Shown piece after piece: positions 1 through 10,942 of a stretch of 64,000 nt of DNA (positions are counted from its first letter, which is position 1; every line of letters begins with the position of its first letter). The stretch is from Luzula sylvatica (lineage: Eukaryota > Streptophyta > Magnoliopsida > Poales > Juncaceae). The notes under the pieces were generated by a model, which did not search any database, was not told where the DNA came from, and was given only the letters and a program-made list of their open reading frames with translations. The position numbers were made by a program, and so were the translations under genes. Location of the stretch: contig OX326959.1 in assembly GCA_946800325.1 (NCBI GenBank), positions 19,684,862-19,748,861 of the forward strand, given 5' to 3'.

Positions 1-176
1 ACCCCGGGAGGTGGATCAACCAAGTTCCAAACTTGATTATCGTACATGGATTGAATCTCGGATTTCATGGCACATTGCCATTTATTGGAATCCTCGCTTT
101 TCATAGCCTCGTGATAAGATGTCGGTTCATCATCTATGAATTCGACTTCATCATCATTTGCCATGATAAAACCATA
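1..176 (-). pseudogene. start of copia reverse transcriptase, cut by window edge
   Basis: The same frame continues past the TGA for 58 codons. It contains an acidic stretch (NDDEVEFIDDEP), then EAMKSEDSNKWQCAMKSE and NQVWNLVDPPPG. These match the usual opening of the copia RT domain, where a Trp-x-x-Ala-Met-x-x-Glu-type helix is followed by a Trp-Leu-Val-Pro-Pro-Gly strand. Catalytic motifs (YVDD) are not in the window. Only the N-terminal edge is visible, so RT integrity cannot be judged. Confidence 0.85.
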
Positions 177-848
177 TCATATAGGCTCTTGACGAATCCT
201 ACCCGATCTACGAATTGCGCCTTGTGCACTTGACTCCGGATCCTCAACATTTGAGGAAACTGGATCAACGTTCATCGGTTCAACATTCGTTTGCGGGTCT
301 CGAATTTCTTCGAGATCTATTTCAGTCCCATTCACTCGCCTAGAGATAAAGTCCTCCTCAAGGAAGACTCCTCTTCGAGCTACGAAAACTTTATTTTCGA
401 CAGGATTATAGAAATAATACCCCATTGTTTCCTTGGGATACCCAACAAATAAATATTTTTCAGACTTGGGATCGAGCTTGTCCGATAATAATTTTCGAAC
501 ATAAGCTTCACATCCCCAAATCTTAACATAAGACAACTTCGGAACTTTTCCGGTCCATATCTCATATGGCGTCTTAGGTACCGATTTAGAAGGTATGCGG
601 TTCAATAAGAAAGCCGCTGTCTCAAGGGCATATCCCCAAAACGATTTTGGAAGGGAAGTTTGACTCATCATTGATCGAACCATGTCCAACAAGGTCCGAT
701 TCCTCCTCTCGGACACGCCATTCCATTGTGGCGTTCCTGCCGGAGTCCATTGTGGAACTATTCCACATGCCTTTAGATGATCTTCAAACTCATAGCTCAA
801 ATATTCGCCACCTCGATCCGATCGAATGGCTTTAATTTTCTTGCCAAG
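177..848 (-). pseudogene. copia integrase catalytic core and C-terminal region, downstream of the premature stop
   Basis: This in-frame continuation has no ATG of its own near the start; the codon at 800 is TTG. Counting from the gag ATG, the second catalytic Asp is D565 in SDRGGEY and the Glu is E601 in NGVSERRNR. The 35 residues between them match the DX35E spacing of retroviral-type integrases. Further on come the conserved PYEIWTGKVP and LFVGYP stretches seen after the copia core, then an acidic linker (EIDLEEIRDP) and a basic RRSGRIRQEP segment typical just ahead of RT. It ends at TGA 179-177. It can be translated only by readthrough of the first stop. Confidence 0.88.
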
Positions 849-2510
849 CTAATTTTCAACTTCGTTTTGAAACTCTATGAACTTTTCAAAGGTCTCCGCT
901 TTAGTACGCATCAAATAGATATATCCATATCTACTATGATCGTACGTAAACGTAACAAAGTATCGATAACCTCCTCTTGCCTCGATGCTCATCGGTCCAC
1001 ACACATCGGAATGTATGAGTTCCAATAGATCGTTGGACCGCTCTCCTACCTTGGAGAACGGTGCCTTAGTCATCTTGCCAAGCAAACAAGATTCGCAATT
1101 CCCAAATGAATCCAATTCAAATGATTCTAGCATTCCATCTTTATGGAGTCTAGCAATGCGTTTCTCATTCACATGACCGAGACGACAATGCCAAAAGAAA
1201 GTCCGATTATCAACTTTAGGTTTAATCCTTTTTACATTAACGTTATAAATAGACTTATTATTTTCGTGATCGAAATCCAACACATAAAGACCATTTTCTA
1301 ACAGAACATTTCCATAGATAATAGAATCCTTACATATCGAAAACTCATTATTCCTAATAACGAATTCATAGCCATCATTGGCTAGTTTCGACACACTTAT
1401 TATGTTCTTACATAATGTCGGTACATAATAACAATTATTTAGTACTAAAATAAGTCCACTAGGCAAAGTCAAATTAACTACTCCTACGGCAAACGCAGCA
1501 ACTCTTGCTCCATTCCCGACGCGTAGATCGACTTCACCCTTTTCCAACCTGCGACTATTTTGAAGAACCTGCATATTTCGACAAATATGAGTCCCACAAC
1601 CGGTATCCAATACCCAATTAGTCATAGTTGAAATATTAACTTCAATAACGTTAATACCTGAGAGGCCGGTCGCTGAAACCGCCTTGCCCTTCTTCACCTC
1701 CTCGAGGTAAGACTTGCAATCACGCTTCCAATGTCCAGCCTTGTGACAATGAAAGCATGTCTCGTCCTTGGATTTCTCCTTTCCCTTCTTGTTTGGCTTC
1801 GAACGTTTCTTAGCCAAACTGCCCTTGGACCTTGATCTCTTGCGATCCTTATTCTGAATCGTGAGAACATCTCCGGCAACCTTTGCCTTGTTCTCTCCGG
1901 ACGTCTTCAACGTCTCCGATTCAAAATTCTTGAGCATTCCGTGAAGCTCGGGGATCGTCTTATCCATCGAATGCATGTGATAGTTAGTCACGAACGGAGC
2001 GAACATTGGAGGAAGTGCACACAAAATCAAATCTTGTTGAATAATCTTCGACAATTTCTCTCCTAGCTTCTCAAGATGATCTATGAGAGCTTGCACCTTC
2101 AAAATGTGAGTGCTCACCGCAGATCCCGGAGGCATCTTGCAGTTTACCAACTCTTTGAGTGTACTGAACCATTCAATACGCTCTTGCTCTTGGAACATTT
2201 CCTTGAGCACAACGTTTATGATGTGCGCATCCGAGTCCTCAAACTGCCGTTGAAGACTAGCGTCCATACATGCCAACATTAGGCACGTAACATCATTCGA
2301 GTCCTTCTCAAGTTTCTCGAACGCGGCCTTTTCATCGGCCGTAGCTTCGGGGCCCGGTTCTACTAATTCCGTATCCAATACGTGACTTTTGCCCTCTTGC
2401 CTGAGAACTATTCTCAGGTTTTGATGCCAGTCTAAGTAGTTCCGTCCCACTAGCTTTTCCTTTTCTAATACCGATCTAATCGATAAGGTGCTGGTGTTAT
2501 TAGAAGACAT
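849..2510 (-). CDS. copia gag, protease and integrase N-terminal ORF (553 codons, ends at premature TAG)
   Basis: The start is the ATG at 2510, the first one after the leader. Residues about 15-200 form the copia-type gag (UBN2-like) region, followed by a Lys/Arg-rich stretch at about 221-248. A CX2CX4HX4C zinc knuckle has C252, C255, H260 and C265, as in nucleic-acid-binding nucleocapsids. The protease active site is the LDTG motif at 301-304. The integrase HHCC zinc domain has H441, H446, C472 and C475 (the pre-integrase region). D502 in the motif HSDVCGP is the first catalytic Asp of the integrase core. The frame stops 51 residues later at TAG, before the second Asp, so the product would have gag and protease but a dead integrase. 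I infer the TAG is a mutation because sense coding resumes immediately in frame. Confidence 0.9.
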   Translation of the reverse strand: MSSNNTSTLSIRSVLEKEKLVGRNYLDWHQNLRIVLRQEGKSHVLDTELVEPGPEATADEKAAFEKLEKDSNDVTCLMLACMDASLQRQFEDSDAHIINVVLKEMFQEQERIEWFSTLKELVNCKMPPGSAVSTHILKVQALIDHLEKLGEKLSKIIQQDLILCALPPMFAPFVTNYHMHSMDKTIPELHGMLKNFESETLKTSGENKAKVAGDVLTIQNKDRKRSRSKGSLAKKRSKPNKKGKEKSKDETCFHCHKAGHWKRDCKSYLEEVKKGKAVSATGLSGINVIEVNISTMTNWVLDTGCGTHICRNMQVLQNSRRLEKGEVDLRVGNGARVAAFAVGVVNLTLPSGLILVLNNCYYVPTLCKNIISVSKLANDGYEFVIRNNEFSICKDSIIYGNVLLENGLYVLDFDHENNKSIYNVNVKRIKPKVDNRTFFWHCRLGHVNEKRIARLHKDGMLESFELDSFGNCESCLLGKMTKAPFSKVGERSNDLLELIHSDVCGPMSIEARGGYRYFVTFTYDHSRYGYIYLMRTKAETFEKFIEFQNEVEN

Positions 2511-3982
2511 GATCTACAAATGAAGTAAAAGATTGATTACTAACGTTGCGTACTTATCTTATAGGGCTTATATGACGATTATATGATAGTGTTATTTTAT
2601 CGAATCGATAACCCTCAAACCGATACGGGACTCCAAGTCCATAACACTCAAGACCCATATTTCCATTCCTCCCACAAGTGACTTTAGCCTATCGGGTGGG
2701 ATCCCGTTATTTAGGTAGGATTATATCCAATCGTATCCAATACGACTCTTGAACCTTTATAGGATTTCGGTGATGGATCGTATCCAATACAATCCCAGTT
2801 CCGTGTGTGCATCCTATCTATGCCCCGAACTCCAATCTGATTGGCCTGGACGGTTAAGTCATAACCATCTCCAACGTATCGTTCAAATAAGCTACTAGTG
2901 AGTCGACTTTAGCCTGTGCCTCACAAGTCCCGATTTAACGCTTGCCACCCTTTCGATGGTTACAATATCACGTTCCCGACTTTAGCCTGAACCCACATGA
3001 AACGTAACACCGAACTCGGTAGTTGTGGATATGGAAGGCATTTCCATGACTTAAATATTACGAGGGATCATGCCATTGCATGTTTCTAAATTCGTGACAT
3101 AATCCAATTATATCACTATCACAAGATTTTCATAAATGCATATGGACTAATTTTGGGAGACTAAATTATCCTATAAATAACTAAATTTATATGCTTTAAA
3201 TCGGTGCAAAGAATACAAATTTTCGAAGTTTGTAGTCAAAAACAAATCTGGCAATCAGGGGCTCTAGCGTCATGATGCACCATAAGTTGTGTCATGATGC
3301 ACTACCTCATGTAACTCTTTACACAGGATTTTTGTACAGTCCGTCATGACTGACAGTTTGGTCCGTCATGACTGACCAACATCAAAAACTTCCAGGGCCC
3401 TAGCGTCATGACTCACCAAACGGTACGTCATGACTGACCAACAGCCTCCGCTCGGTGCGTCATGACTGACCGATCGGTGCGTCATGACTGACAAACAGCA
3501 CCACTCGGTGCGTCATGACTGACCAAAGGCACCCCCGCGAATCCGTGACACCCGTTCGGTGCGTCATGACTGACCGATCGGTGCGTCATGACTGACCAAA
3601 GGCACCCCCGTGATTCCGTGGCACCCCTTGGCGTCCGTCACGACGCACCGGACGGTGCGTCCTGACGGACCCCAACGTCCCCGCAGTACCGTGGCGCCCC
3701 ATGCCGTGCGTCATGACGCACCAGTTCGTGCATCATGACGCACCACACGCTGACAGCCAATTTTGCCCTAATTCCAATTCGGTTTTCCGTTGTTTCTTCA
3801 ACGACTGATCATGAAACTATTCCACGATCATCACTAGATCACTCCAGTCATCCAATGACCAATTCTCTAGTGATTTCACTTGTGATTTTAATCGAAATTC
3901 TCATGCAAACGGGTACTAACTTTGATAACCCGTGCGTATATCCAATATACGACTATGTTACGACCCTCGAATCGCAGCGATC
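2511..3982 (-). other. copia untranslated leader between PBS and gag
   Basis: This 1.47-kb stretch carries no sustained open frame on the minus strand. It contains three scattered copies of GACTTTAGCCT (near 2680, 2903 and 2978, plus strand) and a dense cluster of palindromic repeats at 3266-3742, listed separately. Long leaders are known in some plant copia lineages; here the repeats make up about a third of it. Confidence 0.75.
3266..3742. repeat. leader cluster of paired TGCGTCATGAC-type repeats
   Basis: About fifteen copies of a (T)GCGTCATGAC(T/G)(G/C)A(C) motif occur here. Most come in pairs whose starts are exactly 22 bp apart: 3266/3288, 3340/3362, 3402/3424, 3456/3478, 3560/3582, 3634/3656 and 3707/3729, with one single copy near 3509. 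Pair-to-pair steps of 73-74 bp recur. The least decayed copy (3707) is the full palindrome TGCGTCATGACGCA. The same motif at the same 22-bp pairing occurs in the LTR. The TGACG half-site resembles the core recognised by plant TGA-type bZIP factors; binding is inference. Confidence 0.85.
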
Positions 3983-3994
3983 GCTCTGATACCA
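3983..3994 (-). other. primer-binding site, initiator-Met tRNA
   Basis: The minus strand reads TGGTATCAGAGC, complementary to the 3' end of plant initiator methionine tRNA, the usual primer of copia elements. It lies one base inside the LTR end at 3996. This fixes the element's orientation and the inner LTR edge. Confidence 0.93.
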
Positions 3995-4494
3995 CTGTTT
4001 GGGAATTCACCCAACCCCGGGCCCGCGCAACGGATATGAAGGCCCGGTCCGGTTCCCTAAATCCAAGATCACGCCATGACTTCCAGGGTACGATGCAAAT
4101 AGAAGGATAGATCTATACCAGTTCCAAATTGATGGAACACGAAGGGTTGATCGCTGCCTTCTATTCCTCCGGTCACGTTGGTGACTTTACGCGCGTCCCA
4201 TACCGTGTGTCCTTCACCGTTCGTTCCCGTTCTTCGATCCTTCGTTTCGATCACCACGGAGAGCACCAAGTGTTGCTCCTCCACACGTATCCACCTTGAG
4301 TCGGAAGACGCTGGACACGGATACACCTGCCTAGACGATGTACCGGTGCACTTGCTCGATCTTGATTGATTCTCTATTAACCGAAAAGCCCCTTTTCGGT
4401 TTTCACTATTCTCTCTCTTTAATGGATATCCAATATCTATTAATTACTCTCAAAAGGAATGATTAACCGTGCTAGGAGAGAGAGAGAGAGATCC

Positions 4495-4502
4495 TATTTA
4501 TA
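4495..4502 (-). promoter_or_regulatory. probable TATA box of the copia LTR
   Basis: The minus strand reads GTATAAATAGG, a near-ideal plant TATA element. It lies about 430 bp from the LTR start, so U3 would be about 460 bp and R would start near 4465. The GA-rich tract next to it would be part of the core promoter. Confidence 0.65.
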
Positions 4503-4593
4503 CTTAGATAGGATAAGGACATCCAAAAGGTACTTTTTGGACTCACCAAATTGTGTGTACCAAAAACTGCCAGAAAACAGCATATTAACACAG

Positions 4594-4807
4594 TGCGTCA
4601 TGACGCACCATATCGTTCGTCATGACGCACCATGTAAATTTAACTTTCCAAAAGTTACTGGACAAAATACGCATTATAGCGTCATGACGCACCATATGGT
4701 CCATCATGACACACCATGCAATTTTTCCTGAATTGGCTAAGTCCATAATCTAGTGAACTAAAACACTATGGTGCGTCATGACGCACCATATCTTGCGTCA
4801 TGACGTA
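4594..4807. promoter_or_regulatory. three 22-bp-spaced palindrome pairs in copia U3
   Basis: Copies of TGCGTCATGACGCA or near matches start at 4594/4616, 4678/4700 and 4772/4794, each pair exactly 22 bp apart. All six lie upstream of the TATA box in the direction of transcription, where LTR enhancers sit. The copies at 4594 and 4772 are perfect 14-bp palindromes. The TGACG core suggests bZIP binding, which is inference. Confidence 0.7.
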
Positions 4808-4929
4808 CAGTGTTATTTTGCCCAATTCTGCACAATCCTATTATGCATTTTACTGTCTTCTCGAACGTGCTTGTTCGTGTGTCCTTTTTTGTACACTTTT
4901 ACGGTTGACCTGAAACTGTATTTCCTTCA

Positions 4930-5064
4930 GTTAGTTAGTTAGTTAGTTAGCTAGTAGTTTGTTAGTTAGTTATTTAGTTAGTTAGTCAGTGGGTATGTAG
5001 GAAGGTAGGTAGGTAGTTATTAACTAACTAACTAATTAACAACCTAACTAACTAACTAACTAAC
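4930..5064. repeat. short TTAG-to-CTAA array between copia LTR and solo LTR
   Basis: TTAG repeats run to about 5016, including one GTGGGTATGTAGGAAGGTAG punctuation block. The strand then flips to CTAA repeats up to the solo LTR. It is a small remnant of the large arrays further right, isolated between two retroelement insertions. Confidence 0.9.
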
Positions 5065-6265
5065 TGATGAGCGGGTTTTTGGCGTGTTTAATATGTCGTT
5101 GTGGTAAAACCCCGAACAATCAACAAAATTTGTAATCTAAGTTTGTACAGTGGCAAATGTATAGATTCGTTCCACGGGGAGCAATTGCGTCAAAATTTGG
5201 ATCAAAATGGACTAGAAATAACGAAGAAACTTCACAGAAGTTAGTCCGTTACAACGGAATTATAGTCCGTTACAACGGACATTAGGGTTTTGTCTACGTA
5301 TGAATTGAATGCAATGTCCGTTATAACGGGAGTAGTTCCGTTACAACGGAATGGGGTAGTACGTTACAACGGACAGAGGTAGCGTTATAACGGATTGGTT
5401 GTTCCGTTACAACGGACCAGTTTGTCCGTTACAACGCACTAGTATGAGTGCTATTGAATGAATTTTCTCGCTAGTCCGTTACAACGGAACTAATGTGCGT
5501 TACAACGGAGTACCAACAGACTGAAAGTCAGGTACAAACCGAAAGGTCCGTTGTAACGTAATTTAGGTTCCGTTATAACGGAGTAGTTTCTGGAACTGAG
5601 TTTGAGTATTTGATTTGAGGATTGAATTAAAGGTTTGTTTTGAGATTGAATTAAGTGAGCTTAAACTGAGTTTAAGGCAGAAATTGAGAGCAAAAGATCA
5701 AGTAAAAGAACAAGTTAAGAACAAAGAGTCAATTCAAACAAGGAATTCTCTTTAACACAACTAAATCCACAAACAACGAGAACTACAAGAATTAGAAAGA
5801 GTACACCTAAAAATGAAGCAAGTAGCACGATGTGTCTTCCTTTGTCTTCTATGCCTTCGTACCGAATGGTCAATTCTCCGAGTCGTGGTCGTTCGTTTGG
5901 TTGGTACCGAAAAGAAGAGACACTCGAGTCGTGGATTCCTCAAGAAAGATCACCAAAAGGAGAAGCTCCTAGTCATGGTTAATGCCTTCTTCAAGCTCCA
6001 AAAGAGGGTTCTTCCGAGTCTCGGCTTAACACAACTTCACAACACCAAAGAGAGATATATCCCTAGTCACGGTTAACTCTTGATTCACCAAAAAGGAAGG
6101 AGTTCCTAGTCACGGTTGAGTCTTGAGCTAAAATGGTCAATTCTCTTAGTGAAGAAATATTCATGTTATCTCAAATATGATTAATAAAGTATATATAATT
6201 GTTCTTCACGAGGGCTAAAATCCCCAAATTAAGCATTAAATTTGTGCCTTATTTGCCTCACATCA
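5065..6265 (-). mobile_element. solo LTR, gypsy-type family, subtype with CCGTTAYAACGG sites
   Basis: Termini are TGATG and CATCA, a perfect 5-bp inverted repeat, flanked by CTAAC on both sides (5060-5064 and 6266-6270). That fits a 5-bp target duplication but is also what the array would give by chance. Read on the minus strand it begins TGATGTGAGGCAAAT and soon has TTTGGGGATTTTAGCCC, closely matching the LTR at 29765. It ends with the TTCGTTCCACGG tail shared by all three LTRs here. No internal region adjoins it. The part at about 5920-6120 holds several spaced copies of a CTAGTCACGGTT-like motif. It has no credible coding frame. Confidence 0.87.
5245..5582. repeat. cluster of twelve CCGTTAYAACGG-type inverted repeats
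   Basis: Sites start at 5245, 5266, 5317, 5337, 5360, 5381, 5403, 5425, 5475, 5496, 5547 and 5569. Steps are 20-23 bp or 50-51 bp. Each site is a TCCGTT arm, a two-base centre and an AACGGA arm, with single-base variants; TTATAA-centred copies are perfect palindromes. TAACGG is a MYB-type half-site and AACGG the core of plant M-phase (MSA) elements, so each unit looks like two head-to-head MYB sites. The other two LTRs of this family lack the cluster. Confidence 0.85.
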
Positions 6266-6356
6266 CTAACTAACTAACTAACTAATTAACGACCTAACTA
6301 ACTAACTAACTAACTAACTAATTAACGACCTAACTAACTAACTAATTATGAGCTAG

Positions 6357-6388
<32 letters not shown>

Positions 6389-6914
6389 GTACTAACTAAC
6401 TAACTAACTAACTAACTAATTAACGACCTAACTAACTAACTGCCTTCCTACATACCCACGAACTATCTAACAGAGTAACTAGCTAAGTAACTAACTAACT
6501 AAATAACTAACTAACTAACTAACTGAATAACTAACTAACCAACTACTAGATAACTAACTAACTAACTAACTAAATAACTAAATAAATAAATAACTTATTA
6601 ACTAACTAACTACCTACCTTCTACATACCCACAAACTATCTAATTAACTAACTAGCTAACTAACTAACTACTAGCTAACTAACTAACAAACTGACTAACT
6701 CACTAACTAACTCACTAACTACCTTCCGATATACCCATTATCTAACTAACTAAATAACTAACTAGCTAACTAATGGACTAACTATTCAACTAACTTACTA
6801 ATAGCTAACTAAATAACCAACTCAATAACTAACAAATTAATTAACTAACTATTTAACTAACAAACTAACTAACTACTGGCTAACTAACTAACTAACTGAT
6901 TAACTAACTAACTC

Positions 6915-6946
<32 letters not shown>

Positions 6947-7121
6947 CTAGCTCACAAACTAACTAACTAACTAACTAATTAACTAACTAATTAACTAATT
7001 AACTAACTAACTAACTACCTTCATACATACCTATTAGCAAACTAACTAATTACCTACCTGACTAACTAATTACTTAACTACCTTCCTACAAACCTACTAA
7101 CTAACTAAATATCTAACTAAT

Positions 7122-7152
<31 letters not shown>

Positions 7153-7168
7153 CTTCCTACATACCTAT

Positions 7169-7205
<37 letters not shown>

Positions 7206-7257
7206 GACTGACTAATTAATTAACTAACTAACTAACTACCTACCTTCCTACAAACCC

Positions 7258-7306
<49 letters not shown>

Positions 7307-7396
7307 CTTCCTACATACCTATTAACTAACTATCTAACTAACTAACTAACTAACTAACTAATTAACTACCTTCCTACATACCCACCAACTACCTAC

Positions 7397-7428
<32 letters not shown>

Positions 7429-7487
7429 ATACTAGCTAACTAACTAACTAATTAATTGAATAACTAACTAACTAACTTACTAATAGA

Positions 7488-7522
<35 letters not shown>

Positions 7523-7574
7523 TTATTTAACTTTTTATTTAACTAACTAACTAACTACCTTCTTATATACATAT

Positions 7575-7609
<35 letters not shown>

Positions 7610-8184
7610 TTAATTTACTAACTAACTAACTAGCTACCTTACTACTAGCAAACTATCTAACTAACTAACGACCTTTTTACATACCTATTAACTAACTAAC
7701 TAACTAACTAACTAACTACTAGATAACTAACTAACTAACAAATTAACTAACTAAGTAACTAACTAACTAATTAACTAACTAATAGCAAACTAACTAACTA
7801 GCTATCGAACTAGCTGACTAATTAACTAACTAAGTAACTAACTAACTAGCTACCTTCCGAAAATACCCACTCACTGACTAACTTATTAACAAACTAACTA
7901 ACTAATAACGAAAAAATTAACTAACTAACTAAATACTTACTAACTAACTAACTAAGTAATAAACTAACTAACTAACTAACTAACTAAAAGCTAACTAACT
8001 AACTAACTAACTAACTAACTGATTAAATAACTAACTAACTCACTAGCCAAATAACTAACCAACAAACTAACAAACTAACTAACTACATACCCACTAACTA
8101 ACTAGGTAACTAACAAATTAACTCACTAATTAACTAACTAACTAACTAACTAACTAGTGACTATCTAACTAGCTAGCTAGCTAG

Positions 8185-8219
<35 letters not shown>

Positions 8220-9682
8220 CCTACCTTCATGCATACCCACTAACAAACAAACTAACTAACGAACTAATTGACAAACTAATTATCTAACTAATTAACTAAC
8301 TCACAATCTGACTAACTAACTACTACCTAACAAACTAACTAACTAACTAACTAATTAACTAACTAACTAACTAATTGACTAACTAACTAACTAACTAACT
8401 AATTAACTAACTAACTAACTAATTAACTAGACAAATAACTAACTAACTAACTAACTAACTGACTAACTGACTACATACCCACTAACTAACAAACTAACTA
8501 ACAGACAAACTAACTAATTAGCCAATTGTTTAACTAACTAACTAACTAAATAACTAACTAATTCACTAACTAACTACTAGCTAACTAACTGATTAACAAA
8601 CTAACTTACTAACTAACTAACTAACTACTAGCTCACTAACTAACTAAGTAACTTACTAACAAGCTAACTAACTAACTAACTAACTAATTAACGAACTAAT
8701 AAACTAAATTAACTAACTAACTCACTAACTAACTAACTAACTAACTAACCACTAGCTTACTAACTATCTAACTAATTAAGTAACTTACTTACCTTCATAC
8801 ATACCTATTAACTAACCAATTAACAAACTACCTAACTTACTAATTAACTAACTACCTTCCTACAAACCCACTAACTAACCAACTAACTAATTAAGTAACA
8901 AACTGACTAACTAACTAACTATTTTCCTACATACCTATTAACTAACTAACTAACTTACTAACAAATCAACTAACTAACTAAGTACCTACCTACCTTCCTA
9001 CATACCCACTAACTAACTAACTAATTAACTAACTACTAGATAACTAACTAACTAACTAACTAACTAATTAACTAACTATCTAACTATCTAACCAACTACC
9101 TTCTTACATAAATATTAACTAACTAACTAACTAATTAACTAACAACCTAACTAACTAACTAACTAACTAACTAAGTACCTTCGTACATACCCACTAACAA
9201 ACTAACTAACTAAATAGCCAACTAACTAACAAACTACCTTCCTACATACCCACTATCTAACTAACTATATAACAAACTAATTAACTAACTAATTAACTAA
9301 CTATTTAACTAACTAACGAACTACTAGCTAACTAACTAATTAACTAACTATCTAACTAACTAACTAACTAACTACTAGCTAACTAACTAACTATCTAACT
9401 AGCTGATTATCTAACTAACTAACTAACTAGACAAATAACTAACTAACTAACTCACTAACTAACTACATACCCATTAACTAACTAACTAACTAACTAATTA
9501 ACTAATGACTAACTACGTAGCTAGCTAGCTAACTAACTAACTATCTAACTAACTAACTACCTTCATGCATACCCACTAACTAACTAACAAACGATCGAAC
9601 TAATTAACTAACTAATTATCTAACTAATTAACTAACTAACTATCTGACTAACTAACTAACTGACTATCTAACTACTAGCTAT

Positions 9683-9716
<34 letters not shown>

Positions 9717-9841
9717 TACTTACTAACAATATTCCTACATACCTATTAACTAGCTAACTTACTACCTTCCTACATGCCCATTAAATAACTAACTAACTAA
9801 TTATGAGCTAGCTAACTAACTAACTAAATAACTAACTAAGT

Positions 9842-9874
<33 letters not shown>

Positions 9875-10416
9875 TTAACGACCTAACTAACCAACCGCCT
9901 TCCTACATACCCACGAACTATCTAACAGACTAACTAGCTAAGTAAGTAACTAACTAAATAACTAACTAACTAACTAACTGAATAACTAACTAGTTAACTA
10001 ACTAACCAACTACTAGATAACTAACTAACTAACTAACTAAATAACTAAATAAATAAATAACTTATTAACTAACTAACTACCTAGCTAACTAACCGACTAA
10101 CTAACTTCCTTCCAACATATCTATTCACTAACTAACTACCTAACTAACTAACTAAATACTAGATAACTAACTAACTAACTAACTAATTAACTAATTAACT
10201 AACTATCTAACTATCTAACTAACTACCCTCTTTCATAAATATTAACTAACTAACTAACTAACTAACTGACTAACTAACTAACTAACTACCTTCCTACATA
10301 CCCACTAACTAACTACCTACCTACCTAACTAACTAATTATTTACCTTTTTATTTAACTTAACTAACTAACAACCGTCTTATATACATATTAACTAACTAA
10401 CTAACCAACCAACTAC

Positions 10417-10448
<32 letters not shown>

Positions 10449-10906
10449 TTAGCTAACTAACTAACTAACTAGCTACCTTCCTACATATACCCACTACCTA
10501 ACTAACTTACTAACTAACTCACTAACTAACTAACTAATTGACTAACTAACTACTAGCAAACTAACTAACTAATCACCTTTCTACATACATATTAACTAAC
10601 TAACTAACTAATTAACTAACTAACTAACTACTAGATAACTAACTAACTTACTAACTAACCAACTAACTACATACCCACTAACTTACTAACTAATTAACTA
10701 ACTAATTAACTACATAACTAACTAACTGACCACAAGCTAAGTAGCTTACTAACTAATTAACTAACTAACTACCTACCTTCCTGCATACCCACTATTTAAC
10801 TAACTAAATAACTAACTAACTACTGGCTGACTAACTAACTAACTAACTAACTAAATAACTAACTAATTGACTAACTAACTAACTAACTAACTAACTAACA
10901 AATTGA

Positions 10907-10942
<36 letters not shown>

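Larger units (their letters stand above)
1..2510 (-). pseudogene. copia gag-pol polyprotein, interrupted by two in-frame stop codons
   Basis: A single reading frame runs from the ATG at 2510 to base 1. It is broken by TAG at 851-849 (codon 554) and TGA at 179-177 (codon 778). There is no frameshift: both later segments stay in the starting frame. Domain order is gag, CCHC zinc knuckle, aspartic protease, integrase zinc domain, integrase core, then the start of RT. Such proteins normally form a cytoplasmic virus-like particle and make and integrate cDNA. The stops and the window edge leave no complete pol here. Each stop is one C-to-T change from a sense codon, which suggests decay after insertion. 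Confidence 0.93.
1..4929 (-). mobile_element. Ty1/copia LTR retrotransposon, 5' portion, truncated by window edge
   Basis: On the minus strand the order is 5' LTR (4929 to 3996), PBS (3994 to 3983), untranslated leader (3982 to 2511), gag, protease, integrase and the first residues of reverse transcriptase (2510 to 1). Integrase before RT is the defining copia order. The rest of RT, RNase H, the PPT and the 3' LTR would lie left of base 1. The upper edge of the LTR abuts the TTAG array directly at 4930, so the element apparently jumped into that array. Two in-frame stops make this copy non-autonomous. The lineage within copia is uncertain. Confidence 0.93.
3996..4929 (-). repeat. copia 5' LTR (about 934 bp)
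   Basis: The inner edge is set by the PBS: on the minus strand the LTR ends CCCAAACA. The outer edge is placed at 4929, where unique sequence meets the TTAG array; the minus strand then begins TGAAGG, giving the TG...CA termini expected of LTRs. The LTR contains a TATA box (4495-4502), an AG microsatellite beside it (about 4476-4490) and three pairs of palindromes in U3. The partner 3' LTR is outside the window, so the outer edge rests on the junction alone. Confidence 0.82.

Noticed and set aside
647..1176. Plus-strand ORFs opposite integrase and gag (also 2076-2282, 3735-3989, 4069-4326, 4178-4369 and 4459-4731)
   Set aside because: They are antisense shadows of the copia coding frame or chance frames in its leader and LTR.
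5813..6076. ORF of 87 codons in the solo LTR
   Set aside because: It lies in the LTR's spaced-motif region on the antisense strand and is not kept in sister LTRs.
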